Positions 56,233 to 63,882 of a DNA stretch of 64,000 nucleotides are shown piece by piece (position 1 is the stretch's first letter; every line of letters begins with the position of its first letter). The notes under the pieces are model-generated. The model ran no database searches, was not told where the DNA came from, and saw only the letters and a program-made list of their open reading frames with translations. Source of the DNA: Candidatus Binataceae bacterium (lineage in GTDB: Bacteria; Desulfobacterota; Binatia; Binatales; Binataceae); assembly GCA_035650475.1 (NCBI GenBank), contig DASRHP010000012.1:1009697-1073696 (forward strand), read 5' to 3'. Position numbers and translations under genes: made by a program.

Positions 56233-57233
56233 ATACCCACCTTGCGCGCCATCGGCGCGGGTCCGCGCCGCGGCGCGACACCCGCCACGGCGCGGGCGTG
56301 CGCGCTGCCGGCCTGGCGTTCCAGATGCGCCGCGCGCAGCGCCAGCACCACGCTGGTTGCGAGCACGGCGGCGCCGATGGCGACGTGCAGAGTCGTCGGG
56401 ATAACCGCGCGCATGCTGAGCACGGTAGCCGCGCCGAGCGAAAGCTGCAAAGCCAAAAGCACTAGCAGGCTGAGCGCCGGACGGCGCAGCGCCCGCGTGT
56501 TGCCGTACAGTCTCAGCGCCCGGGCGACCGTCCACAGGATCATCGCGCTGACCACGATCGCGCCGCAGCGATGGGCGAAGTTGATCGCGATCGGGACCGA
56601 GAACATCGGCGGTGCCAAGTGGCCGAAGGCGAGCGGAAAATCGGGAATCGCAAGCCCCGCGTGCATATGCCGCATCACGGCGCCGATAAGAATCTGCACG
56701 TAGATGATCGCTGCGGTCGCCGCCGCCAGCGGCGCCAGCCTCGCGTCGCCCCGCACGCGGGCCGGCGGCGCGCCACTGTCCCATTGCGGGTTGGTGAACA
56801 GCGCCATCGAGACCATCAGGCAGAAGAACGCCTGCCCGGTCGCCGCGTGCGCGACGGCGATTGGCAGCGGCAGGTCGAGCAGCACCGTAATCCCGCCCAG
56901 CACCGCCTGGACGACGACCAGTCCGAAAGCCGCCAGCGCCGTGTGCCGCACCCATGCGCGGCGCTCCGACCTCCAAGTCCACAGGGCCAGGATTAGGGTC
57001 AGAATCGCGACCGTGCCCGCGATGACGCGATGGCCGTACTCGAAGGGCACGCCGGTTGTCCAGTGCTGCGGGATCAGATGACCGAAGGCGAGCGGCCAGT
57101 CCGGCACCGCCATCGCCGAGCCGGTGGAGGTGACAAGGCCGCCGGCGAAGACCAGGACAAAAGTGGCGGCGGCAGCTACGACGGCGAACCGATGCAGCGC
57201 CCGAAGCGGCGAGCCTTGGGAAAGCGAGTTCAC
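56229..57233 (-). CDS. ctaA: Haem A synthase (COX15/CtaA family)
   Basis: Oxidises the C8 methyl of haem O to a formyl group, forming haem A. Eight membrane helices and the duplicated haem-binding pattern are visible: VTSTGSAMAVPDWPLAFG with EYGHRVIAG, and MHAGLAIPDFPLAFG with NFAHRCGA, plus HAATGQ and LHVAIGA, giving four conserved His. I start at the GTG at 57231-57233 (VNSLSQGSPLRALHRF) because the reading frame further upstream overlaps the divergent gene and has no membrane or family match; the ribosome site is poor, so a leaderless start is possible. Coupled to ctaB. Confidence 0.92.
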   Translation of the reverse strand: MNSLSQGSPLRALHRFAVVAAAATFVLVFAGGLVTSTGSAMAVPDWPLAFGHLIPQHWTTGVPFEYGHRVIAGTVAILTLILALWTWRSERRAWVRHTALAAFGLVVVQAVLGGITVLLDLPLPIAVAHAATGQAFFCLMVSMALFTNPQWDSGAPPARVRGDARLAPLAAATAAIIYVQILIGAVMRHMHAGLAIPDFPLAFGHLAPPMFSVPIAINFAHRCGAIVVSAMILWTVARALRLYGNTRALRRPALSLLVLLALQLSLGAATVLSMRAVIPTTLHVAIGAAVLATSVVLALRAAHLERQAGSAHARAVAGVAPRRGPAPMARKVGI

Positions 57234-57546
57234 ACTATATTCGGTTGCCGCGCGCGCGGCTCTCGGGAACGCGGCGCGCGGACCTCTTCCATTAGTATGG
57301 CGAAAGATACTCGGATTCAAAAATAATTCAAACTTAACTATCGTACCAATCCTGCCTGCCGCTTGCCAGCCTGATGCGCCGCGCCAGTCCAGCTTCGCAC
57401 GCGCAGCGCGCAATGTCCCCCGGTTGCCTTCGGCGCGAGGCGGCGCGTGGTGCCTCGACCAGGAGGCATCCTCAAGGCAGATTTGGCGCGGCCGCGCGAT
57501 TACGCTACTAACTGCAATCGGCAATTGCAGGGGGAGGTCGAAGCGC
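57234..57546. promoter_or_regulatory. Divergent promoter region between ctaA and the acyl-CoA synthetase
   Basis: About 310 bases from which ctaA is read leftward and the acyl-CoA synthetase rightward. The segment 57310-57350 (AAAAATAATTCAAACTTAACTATCG) is AT-rich against the local background and is the likeliest promoter site; no exact -35/-10 pair could be fixed. Open frames extend into it from both sides but lack family similarity. Confidence 0.45.
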
Positions 57547-59331
57547 GTGACGGAATTCGCCACACTGGCCGCGGCGTTTCACGCCCAGGCGGCGCGGCTG
57601 CGGGATCGGACATTCCTCAAGGACAAAGCGGGCAAGACTTGGCGCGAGCATTCGTGGCGCGCGGTGGCCGACGCCGCGGGACGTCTGCGCGCAGGCCTGA
57701 TGCAGCTCGGGCTGGCGCCGGGAGAGCGCATCGCGATCCTGGCCGAAAACTGTCCGCGATGGGTGGTGATCGATCAGGCGGCGCTGGGGATGGGCGCGGT
57801 GGTGGTTCCCCTGTACACCACCAGCGGCGCCGAGGAGACCCGCCATATCCTGGCCGACTCAGGCGCGCGACTCGTCGCGGTCAACAGCGAGGCGGGACTC
57901 AAGAAAATCGTCGCGCTCGCGCCGCAGTTGCCCGATCTCGCCGGGATCATCGCGATGAATCCCGGCGAGGGCGCCCCGCCCGCGTACAGCGCGCTCAGCC
58001 GGGTGCGGATTTTCACCTTCGCCTCGGTCAGCGCGCTGGAACCGGCGCCGCCGATCGCGGGCTCGCGCGACGACCTAGCAACGCTCATCTACACCTCGGG
58101 CACCACTGGGCCGTCCAAGGGAGTGATGCTCACCCACGGCAACATCCTGGCCAATTGTCGGGCGTCGCTCGAAGTCCTCGGCCTCAACGAAGACGACACC
58201 ACGCTCTCCTTTCTGCCGGTGGCGCATTCCTTCGAGCGTACCGCAGGTTATTACACGGTGATGCTCGGCGGCGGGACGATCGCCTACGCCGAGGGACTGG
58301 GCCAGATCGCGCAGAACCTGCTCGAGATTAATCCGACCGTCGTGCTGACGGTCCCGCGGCTGCTGGAAGTGGTCTATGCGCGGGTAATGCGCACGGTGCT
58401 GGTGTCGGGCGCGGCGCGGCGCGCGCTGTTCAAGACGGCGCTCTCCGTGGGCCGCCGCGCCGCCGCCTATCGCCATCAGGGCAGGCGGGTACCGGTGCGG
58501 CTGGCGGCGCCGATGGCGCTGTTTCGGGGGCTCGTGTTCGCGCGCGTTCGCGCGATCTTCGGCAGCCGTCTGCGCTACCTAATCTCGGGCGGCGCGCCGC
58601 TGCAACGCGAGATCTTCGAGTTCCTCGCCGCCGCCGAGGTGCCGATCGTCGAGGGCTACGGCCTGACCGAAGCGGCGCCGGTGGTCTCAGTCAACCTGCA
58701 CGGGCGGACCAGGATCGGCACGGTGGGCCGCGCGCTGCCGGGCGTCGAGGTGCGCACCGCGCCCGACGGCGAATTGCTGGTGCGCGGCGCCAACGTGATG
58801 CGCGGATATTACAACCGCGAAGGCGAGAGCCGCGAGGCGCTCGACGGCGACGGCTGGCTTCATACCGGCGACATCGCGCGCATCGATCCCGACGGCTACA
58901 TCAGCATCACCGACCGCAAGAAGGAGATCATCGTGCTCTCGGGCGGCAAGAACGTCTCTCCCGCCAATCTGGAGAACCGGCTGACCTCCGACCCGGCGAT
59001 CGCGCAAGCCTGCGTAATCGGCGATCGGCGCAAGCATCTGGCCGCGCTCGTGGTGCCGGACTTCGAGTACCTCGCCACCCAGGCGGCATTCAAGGAACTC
59101 GCGCGTGCGCCCGAGCAGGCGGTCGCTGACCCCAAACTGCGCGCCTTCTACCACGCGCGGCTGCACGAGCTGAACAAGGGGCTGTCGGACGTCGAAACCA
59201 TCGTCGATTTCCGCCTGCTCGCGCATCCGTTCAGCCAGGAGAACGGCGAGCTGACGCCGACGCTCAAGCTGCGGCGCAGAATAGTGGCCGACCATTACGG
59301 CGAGCTGATCGAGTCGATGTACGGCGCCTGA
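57547..59331 (+). CDS. Long-chain fatty-acid--CoA ligase
   Basis: An AMP-forming acyl-CoA synthetase of 594 aa. The P-loop YTSGTTGPSKGVMLTH, the VEGYGLTEAAPVVSVN motif, DGWLHTGDIARIDPDGYISITDRKKEIIVLSGGKNVSPANLEN (linker and C-terminal motifs, quoted in part) are intact. The profile matches FadD15-like long-chain enzymes. The start is a GTG at 57547, chosen for the strong GGGGGAGG site 10 bases upstream; the frame is open far upstream without similarity. It probably activates fatty acids for beta-oxidation or lipid synthesis; the beta-oxidation-type hbd lies 1.1 kb downstream on the other strand. Confidence 0.92.
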   Translation: MTEFATLAAAFHAQAARLRDRTFLKDKAGKTWREHSWRAVADAAGRLRAGLMQLGLAPGERIAILAENCPRWVVIDQAALGMGAVVVPLYTTSGAEETRHILADSGARLVAVNSEAGLKKIVALAPQLPDLAGIIAMNPGEGAPPAYSALSRVRIFTFASVSALEPAPPIAGSRDDLATLIYTSGTTGPSKGVMLTHGNILANCRASLEVLGLNEDDTTLSFLPVAHSFERTAGYYTVMLGGGTIAYAEGLGQIAQNLLEINPTVVLTVPRLLEVVYARVMRTVLVSGAARRALFKTALSVGRRAAAYRHQGRRVPVRLAAPMALFRGLVFARVRAIFGSRLRYLISGGAPLQREIFEFLAAAEVPIVEGYGLTEAAPVVSVNLHGRTRIGTVGRALPGVEVRTAPDGELLVRGANVMRGYYNREGESREALDGDGWLHTGDIARIDPDGYISITDRKKEIIVLSGGKNVSPANLENRLTSDPAIAQACVIGDRRKHLAALVVPDFEYLATQAAFKELARAPEQAVADPKLRAFYHARLHELNKGLSDVETIVDFRLLAHPFSQENGELTPTLKLRRRIVADHYGELIESMYGA

Positions 59332-59537
59332 TGCGGAGGCGGTTCCCATGAAGATTCAGAACCGCCAGAGGCCCACCCACGTCCTCCCCAAACCGGGGAA
59401 GGGCTCGGAAGGTTGGCAATCGACGGATCGGCCTTTGCTCAGCGGGGTAGACGTCGCTGCCCGCTCTCGCTCAGCGGCGCCCGATGGCGCTCGCGCGCAC
59501 GTCACTGGTGAGCATGGCAGGCCACCCCACCAAGGGC

Positions 59538-60041
59538 TCAGCCGTCGGAGCCGTTGCCGTTGTCGGCCTCAATGAGCGCGTGGATCGTGGTCAGGCGCTT
59601 GACCATGTACGAACGCTTGCCGCGCGGGGTCTGCACCTCGATATCGTCGTCCTGCGCCTTGCCGATGAGCGCACGGCCCAGCGGCGAGGAGAGCGAGATG
59701 CGGTTGGCGGCGCCGTCCACCTCCTCGGGCACCACGATCTCGTACTCGACGCTGCCGCCCTCGTCGAGGTCTTCTAGTTCGACCCGGCTGCCGAGGCCAA
59801 CCGTGTCGCGCGGAATCGAATCGAGGTTGATCATCGAAAGCTCGGAGACCCGCGCCTCGAGGTTGGCCAGGCGCGCGCGCAGGAATTCCTGGCGCTGCTT
59901 GGCCATCGCCCACTCGGCGTTCTCCGAAAGGTCGCCGTGGGCGCGCGCCCGTTCGAGCTCCTTGGGCAAATCGACGGTCAGCTCGCGCTTGAGCGTCTCC
60001 ATCTCTTTGCGCAGCCGCTTGATTACGGGAAGTTCAGCCAT
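59538..60041 (-). CDS. greA: Transcription elongation factor GreA
   Basis: Rescues arrested RNA polymerase by stimulating transcript cleavage. A 167-aa protein with the N-terminal coiled coil (IKRLRKEMETLKRELTVDLPKELERARAHGDLSENAEW, quoted in part) carrying the tip acidic pair in GDLSENAEW, and the C-terminal FKBP-like domain (SVEYEIVVPEEVDGAANRISLSSPLGRALIGKAQDDDIEV, in part). The ATG is at 60039-60041. Standing alone, converging on the acyl-CoA synthetase gene. Confidence 0.95.
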   Translation of the reverse strand: MAELPVIKRLRKEMETLKRELTVDLPKELERARAHGDLSENAEWAMAKQRQEFLRARLANLEARVSELSMINLDSIPRDTVGLGSRVELEDLDEGGSVEYEIVVPEEVDGAANRISLSSPLGRALIGKAQDDDIEVQTPRGKRSYMVKRLTTIHALIEADNGNGSDG

Positions 60042-60142
60042 TGCTCACCCTGAAGCGATTGAGTTTAGAACATCCGTGCGTGGAGCGAATCCGCCCCCGC
60101 TCATGCATCCGTTGGTTTGGTTTCAGCCGAATCTCTGCGCAG

Positions 60143-60376
60143 CTAGTCGGCGACGATCGAGGTCAGGCTGCGATTGACGCCGGCGACGCTCTGGATCTTC
60201 TGCACCACTAGCTCGCCCAACGACGAGACGTCGGCGGCCTCGGCCACCGCGATGATGTCATGGGGGCCAGTGACGGCATGCGCAGCCGAAATCCCCGCGA
60301 CCTGGCGGAGCTTGCCGGCGACCTCCTTGGCTTTGCCCGGGGACGTATCGATCAGAATGAAGGCTTTAACCGACAT
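60143..60376 (-). CDS. Stand-alone Lrp/AsnC ligand-binding (RAM) domain protein
   Basis: A 77-aa protein equal to the RAM (AsnC_trans_reg) half of Lrp regulators, without a DNA-binding helix-turn-helix: VKAFILIDTSPGKAKEVAGKL, GISAAHAVTGPHDIIAVAEA, SLGELVVQKIQSVAGVNRSLTSIV. Such lone domains form decamers and bind small metabolites. The start at 60374-60376 is backed by GGGAGGAGA. It sits 66 bases after hbd on the same strand, so the pair may be co-transcribed and the RAM protein may sense a related metabolite, by inference only. Confidence 0.88.
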   Translation of the reverse strand: MSVKAFILIDTSPGKAKEVAGKLRQVAGISAAHAVTGPHDIIAVAEAADVSSLGELVVQKIQSVAGVNRSLTSIVAD

Positions 60377-60442
60377 CTGTTCTCCTCCCTGGAGTTTTGC
60401 CGAACCCTGCATCGTGCGCCAAAGCCGGTCGCCCGCGCGCCG

Positions 60443-61327
60443 CTAGCGCGCCACCGGCGGAATCGCCACTCCCTGCTCGTTGTAGATATAAAAGCCGCGG
60501 CCCACCTTGCGCCCGAGGTAGCCCGCATCGACGTACTTCTTGAGCAGCGGGCAGGGGCGGTACTTGTCGTCGCCGAACGTGCGATGCATCACCTCCATGA
60601 TCGCCAGGCAGGTGTCGAGCCCGATGAGGTCGGCGAGTTCCAACGGGCCCATCGGCTGGTTGGTACCCAGCTTCATCGCGGTGTCGATGTCGGTGACACC
60701 GCCGACGCCCTCGTACATCGTGTAGATCGCCTCGTTGATCATCGGGAGCAGGATGCGATTGACGATGAAGCCGGGGAAGTCCTCGGCGGTCATCGTGTTC
60801 TTGCCCAGGCGCTCGGCCAGCGCGCGCGTCTGCTCGAAGGTCTCCTGCGCGGTCGCCAGTCCGCGGATGATCTCGACCAAGCGCATCGCCGGCACCGGGT
60901 TCATGAAGTGCATCCCGATAAAGCGCGGCGCCCGGCTGGTGCGCGCCGCCATCCGGGTGATCGAAATCGACGAGGTGTTGGAGGCAAAGATGACCTCGGG
61001 CGGGCAAATCTTGTCGAGTTTCTGGAAGAGCCCGATCTTGGCCTCTTCGTTCTCGACCACAGCCTCGATGACGAAATCGACGTCGCGGAAATCTTCCAGG
61101 CGGGTGGTGGTCTTGATGCGGCGCAGAGTCTGGTCGCGCTCCTCGGGCTTGACCCGTCCGCGCTTGACCATCCGATCGAGGTCGCGCCGGACATTGTCCA
61201 GCCCGCGCCGGCACATCTCGTCGGAGACGTCGTGGACGAGAACTTCGAGCCCCGCTTGCCCCGCCACTTCGGCGACGCCGCCACCCATCTGCCCCGCGCC
61301 AACCACACCCAGTCTGCTAACCGCCAT
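60443..61327 (-). CDS. hbd: 3-hydroxybutyryl-CoA dehydrogenase
   Basis: Oxidises 3-hydroxyacyl-CoA to 3-ketoacyl-CoA with NAD. A 294-aa enzyme of the HAD family: GVVGAGQMGGGVAEVAGQAG (Rossmann turn), DFVIEAVVENEEAK, SNTSSISIT, FIGMHFMNPVP with the catalytic His, and the C-terminal FPGFIVNRILLPMINEA and GPLELADLIGLD. Length and form match short-chain Hbd/PaaH proteins. The start at 61325-61327 has GGGGAGG; the TTG one codon before is not needed. It may act in butyrate/polyhydroxybutyrate or aromatic degradation; neighbours do not decide. Confidence 0.93.
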   Translation of the reverse strand: MAVSRLGVVGAGQMGGGVAEVAGQAGLEVLVHDVSDEMCRRGLDNVRRDLDRMVKRGRVKPEERDQTLRRIKTTTRLEDFRDVDFVIEAVVENEEAKIGLFQKLDKICPPEVIFASNTSSISITRMAARTSRAPRFIGMHFMNPVPAMRLVEIIRGLATAQETFEQTRALAERLGKNTMTAEDFPGFIVNRILLPMINEAIYTMYEGVGGVTDIDTAMKLGTNQPMGPLELADLIGLDTCLAIMEVMHRTFGDDKYRPCPLLKKYVDAGYLGRKVGRGFYIYNEQGVAIPPVAR

Positions 61328-61374
61328 CAATTCCTCCCCTCGAACCGGCGATTGACCGCCGGCGCCGGCTCAAA

Positions 61375-61405
61375 GCAGGTGCGCCGCGATTTGCGGCGCG
61401 CCTGC
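61375..61405 (-). terminator. 13-bp hairpin between the CxxC protein gene and hbd
   Basis: GCAGGTGCGCCGC pairs with GCGGCGCGCCTGC (one G-U) around a 5-base loop. On the minus strand it is followed by TTTGAG, a short T run. It lies 32 bases past the stop of the small CxxC protein and 48 bases before hbd, so it could end the upstream transcript, though the T tract is weak. Confidence 0.45.
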
Positions 61406-61436
61406 CATCCGAAACTCGCGCGCGCGCAACTCCCAG

Positions 61437-61799
61437 TCAAGACACCTCCGGCGGCTTCTCGCCGCCGCTCCACGTTCCCTCGCCGCTGCCCTCTCGCATC
61501 TTCAGCCGCACCTGGCGCACGTCCTCTGGCGATTGACGTCCCGGCATTCCCAGCCCACGCATCAGCGCATTGGCCATCTCTGAGGTCAGCCGGTCGCGGA
61601 TAGTGGGATTGCCATCGACCTGTGCGTCGAGAACGCGGTCGACCTGCGCGCGTGTCAGGCCCTCGGCGGCGAAAAGGTCCACCAGGCCGGCCGCGCCCAC
61701 GTGTCCGCCGGCGCGCTCGACTATTGCAATAACCCGCGCGCACATCGGGCAGACGCGGCGCATCAGTCCAGCCCTCTGCCGGCAATACAGGCAGCGCAT
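61437..61799 (-). CDS. Small protein with paired CxxC motifs
   Basis: A 120-aa protein of no recognised family. The N-terminus holds CLYC (3-6) and CPMC (17-20), spaced like a small zinc ribbon (CRQRAGLMRRVCPMC). The middle (AAGLVDLFAAEGLTRAQVDRVLDAQVDGNPTIRDRLTSEMANALM) is helical and the C-terminus (SGEGTWSGGEKPPEVS) disordered. Zinc-ribbon adaptors often bind nucleic acid or other proteins, but nothing here fixes the role. Start ATG at 61797-61799 without a strong ribosome site. Downstream lies the hairpin before hbd. Confidence 0.6.
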   Translation of the reverse strand: MRCLYCRQRAGLMRRVCPMCARVIAIVERAGGHVGAAGLVDLFAAEGLTRAQVDRVLDAQVDGNPTIRDRLTSEMANALMRGLGMPGRQSPEDVRQVRLKMREGSGEGTWSGGEKPPEVS

Positions 61800-61988
61800 C
61801 GTGGGTACTTACCGCCGGGCGGCCGTCGCCAGAGGCATGGTAGGTCACCCTCGCCTGAGCATGTGCGCCCTAAAGCGCATAAAGCGGGCGCGCGCCCGAC
61901 GGGCTCGCTACCCCGCTTCACAACCGAAGTTACACCGCCTGACGGGCAGCGGCAAGCGGGCGGATGCCACCAACGCCGGCCGCTCGCC

Positions 61989-62018
61989 TTGACACAGACG
62001 GCATCGCCCGACTAGCTT
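61989..62018 (+). promoter_or_regulatory. Candidate promoter of the FTR1 gene
   Basis: A perfect -35 box TTGACA (61989-61994) is followed after 18 bases by TAGCTT (62013-62018), a partial -10. The Fur-like palindrome begins five bases later, over the expected transcription start. Confidence 0.45.
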
Positions 62019-62022
62019 GTCT

Positions 62023-62043
62023 AATTGAGAATGAGTCTCAATT
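62023..62043 (+). promoter_or_regulatory. Fur-box-like operator
   Basis: A perfect inverted repeat AATTGAGA-ATGAG-TCTCAATT with a 5-base centre, closely resembling classical Fur boxes (TGAGAATGA...). It lies between a promoter-like element and the start of an FTR1 iron permease, so Fur bound with iron would block transcription. Confidence 0.8.
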
Positions 62044-62056
62044 TGTACGGATCGCC

Positions 62057-62914
62057 GTGAACACCGCTTTACCCTACTTCCTTTATTCTTCCGGCATCCT
62101 TATTCGCGAGGGCCTCGAAGCCCTCCTGGTCATCATCGCCCTGCTCGCCGCCGTGCGCGAAGCGGGCCAGGAGCGCCGCGTCCGCGACATCTACGCCGGC
62201 GCGCTGACCGCAATCGCGATGAGCCTTGCGCTGGCTTGGGCGGTCAATCATCTCATCGAGGACAACACCAGCGACACGCTCGAAGGAATCTTCCAGCTGC
62301 TCGCCGCAGCGACGCTCTTTTATGTCAGCTCGTGGCTCACCGCGCGGGCGCAGAGCGAGCGATGGCGCGATTTCCTCACCCGCAAGGTCGAGGCCGCGCG
62401 AGCGCTCAACGGGCCGTCGATCGCACTCGGATTGACCGCGTTCCTGGCCGTGATGCGCGAGGGAGCGGAGACGATCGTCTTCTTCCAGGCGCTGCTGGCC
62501 GGCGCGACCGAGACCGCGGAGCGTCATGCGGTGACCGCGGGGCTGCTGGCCGGCGCGGTGGTGCTGGCGGTGGTCTTCGCGGTACTGCGCAAGGCGGCCT
62601 ACCATATCCCGCTGGGCTCGTTCTTCCGCACGACTTCGGTGTTGCTGTACGCGCTTGCGGTGATTTTCGTCGGCCAGGGTATCGCGAGCTTCCAGGAGTC
62701 GGGTGTGGTGCGCGCGACGTTCGTCGATCACGTGCCGACGGTTCAGATGCTCGGGCTGTTCCCGACTATCCAAACACTGGCCGCGCAGGGCGCATTGATA
62801 GCGCTCGCGGCGGCGGCGATGGTGATACCGCCGATGCGCCGGGCACGTCGCGGCGCACGCGGCGAAGCCGCAGCGCTGGCGCCGCGGGGCGAAGCCCGCG
62901 CCCGCACCGCTTGA
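62057..62914 (+). CDS. FTR1-family iron permease
   Basis: A high-affinity ferric/ferrous iron permease of 285 aa with seven predicted helices. The two iron-transport REGxE motifs are present: R17-E18-G19-L20-E21 (GILIREGLEALL) and R134-E135-G136-A137-E138 (AVMREGAETIVFF). The C-terminal tail is basic and Ala-rich. The start is the GTG at 62057 (VNTALPYFLYSSG), matching the usual short FTR1 N-terminus and lying 13 bases after the Fur box, leaving almost no 5' leader. No EfeO/EfeB or periplasmic partner is adjacent, as in single-gene FTR1 systems. Confidence 0.9.
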   Translation: MNTALPYFLYSSGILIREGLEALLVIIALLAAVREAGQERRVRDIYAGALTAIAMSLALAWAVNHLIEDNTSDTLEGIFQLLAAATLFYVSSWLTARAQSERWRDFLTRKVEAARALNGPSIALGLTAFLAVMREGAETIVFFQALLAGATETAERHAVTAGLLAGAVVLAVVFAVLRKAAYHIPLGSFFRTTSVLLYALAVIFVGQGIASFQESGVVRATFVDHVPTVQMLGLFPTIQTLAAQGALIALAAAAMVIPPMRRARRGARGEAAALAPRGEARARTA

Positions 62915-63025
62915 GATTCCGGCCCGCTCATCACTCCAGTTGAATCGGACGCCTGATCGCGGAGCGTGTTGCTCGCGCTCCGCGAAAGCTGTAGCCAGTT
63001 GGTTCAGAGGATAACCGCCGCGCTT

Positions 63026-63850
63026 GTGCCAACCAACGAACCAATAGCTGCGCGGACGTCCGCCAAGGCGCCGGATCACGCGATCGCGGATTCCGCGGCG
63101 CCACGCGATGGGCGGCCGGCGCCGGAAATCGCGCACGATGGCGTGCTCGGCTCGGTCTGGGGCGCGATCGCAACCGGACTGGCGCTGTTTTACACGGCCG
63201 TGCTCGCGCCGCCGGCGGCGCTGCTGGCGGCCGCAGGACAGGTCGGCGCGGTTTCCTGGGTGAGCCGGCTATGGGGCCGTCTCATCCTGGCGACGTGCGG
63301 AGTCAAACTCGAAATCGAAGGCCTCGAACGTCTCCCCCGCGCCGGCTCCTACGTCCTCGTCTCCAATCATCAGAGCATGTTCGACATCTTCGCGATCCTG
63401 GCCCACGTGCCGGGCGAGCCGCGCTTCGTGGCCAAGCAGGAGCTGGGCAGGATTCCGCTCATCGGATTCATCATGCGCCGGGCCGGCCACGTGATGATCG
63501 ACCGCGCGCGCGGCGGCTCGTCGATTCGCCGCGCGCTCGACGTCGCCCGCCGCGGCCATCCCATCGTCGTCTTCGGCGAGGGCCATCGCTTCAGCGACAA
63601 CCGCGTCCATCCGTTCAACGACGGCGCGGCGTGGATCGGGATCCTGACGCGCCTCAAGTGCGTGCCGATGGCGATCAGCGGGACGGCGGCTTTCTTCCCG
63701 CGCCGCGCGAAGATCGTACGGCCGGGTCGCCGGATGCGCATCGCGATCGGGGAGCCCATCGACACCGCCGGCATGCGCGGCGCCGACCGCGAGGCGCTCA
63801 CCCGCCGGCTCGAAGACGCCGTCCGCGCGCTGTTCCACGGCGGAAATTGA
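63026..63850 (+). CDS. plsC: 1-acyl-sn-glycerol-3-phosphate acyltransferase (PlsC-like)
   Basis: Acylates lysophosphatidic acid to phosphatidic acid at the inner membrane. The acyltransferase motif I VSNHQSMFDIF (NHxxxxD) and motif II-like region PRFVAKQELGRIPLIGFIMRRAGHVMIDR are clear. Motif III, normally FPEGTRS, reads FGEGHRFSD, a notable variant at the glycerol-phosphate-binding loop. One membrane helix lies near the N-terminus (VWGAIATGLALFYTAVLAPPAALLAAAG). The start is uncertain: GTG at 63026 or GTG at 62966; residues before the membrane helix are not conserved. Not in an operon with the iron permease by any visible signal. Confidence 0.85.
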   Translation: MPTNEPIAARTSAKAPDHAIADSAAPRDGRPAPEIAHDGVLGSVWGAIATGLALFYTAVLAPPAALLAAAGQVGAVSWVSRLWGRLILATCGVKLEIEGLERLPRAGSYVLVSNHQSMFDIFAILAHVPGEPRFVAKQELGRIPLIGFIMRRAGHVMIDRARGGSSIRRALDVARRGHPIVVFGEGHRFSDNRVHPFNDGAAWIGILTRLKCVPMAISGTAAFFPRRAKIVRPGRRMRIAIGEPIDTAGMRGADREALTRRLEDAVRALFHGGN

Positions 63851-63882
63851 CCCAAAACCCGAAAAGCGAGCCAGCGATAAGT

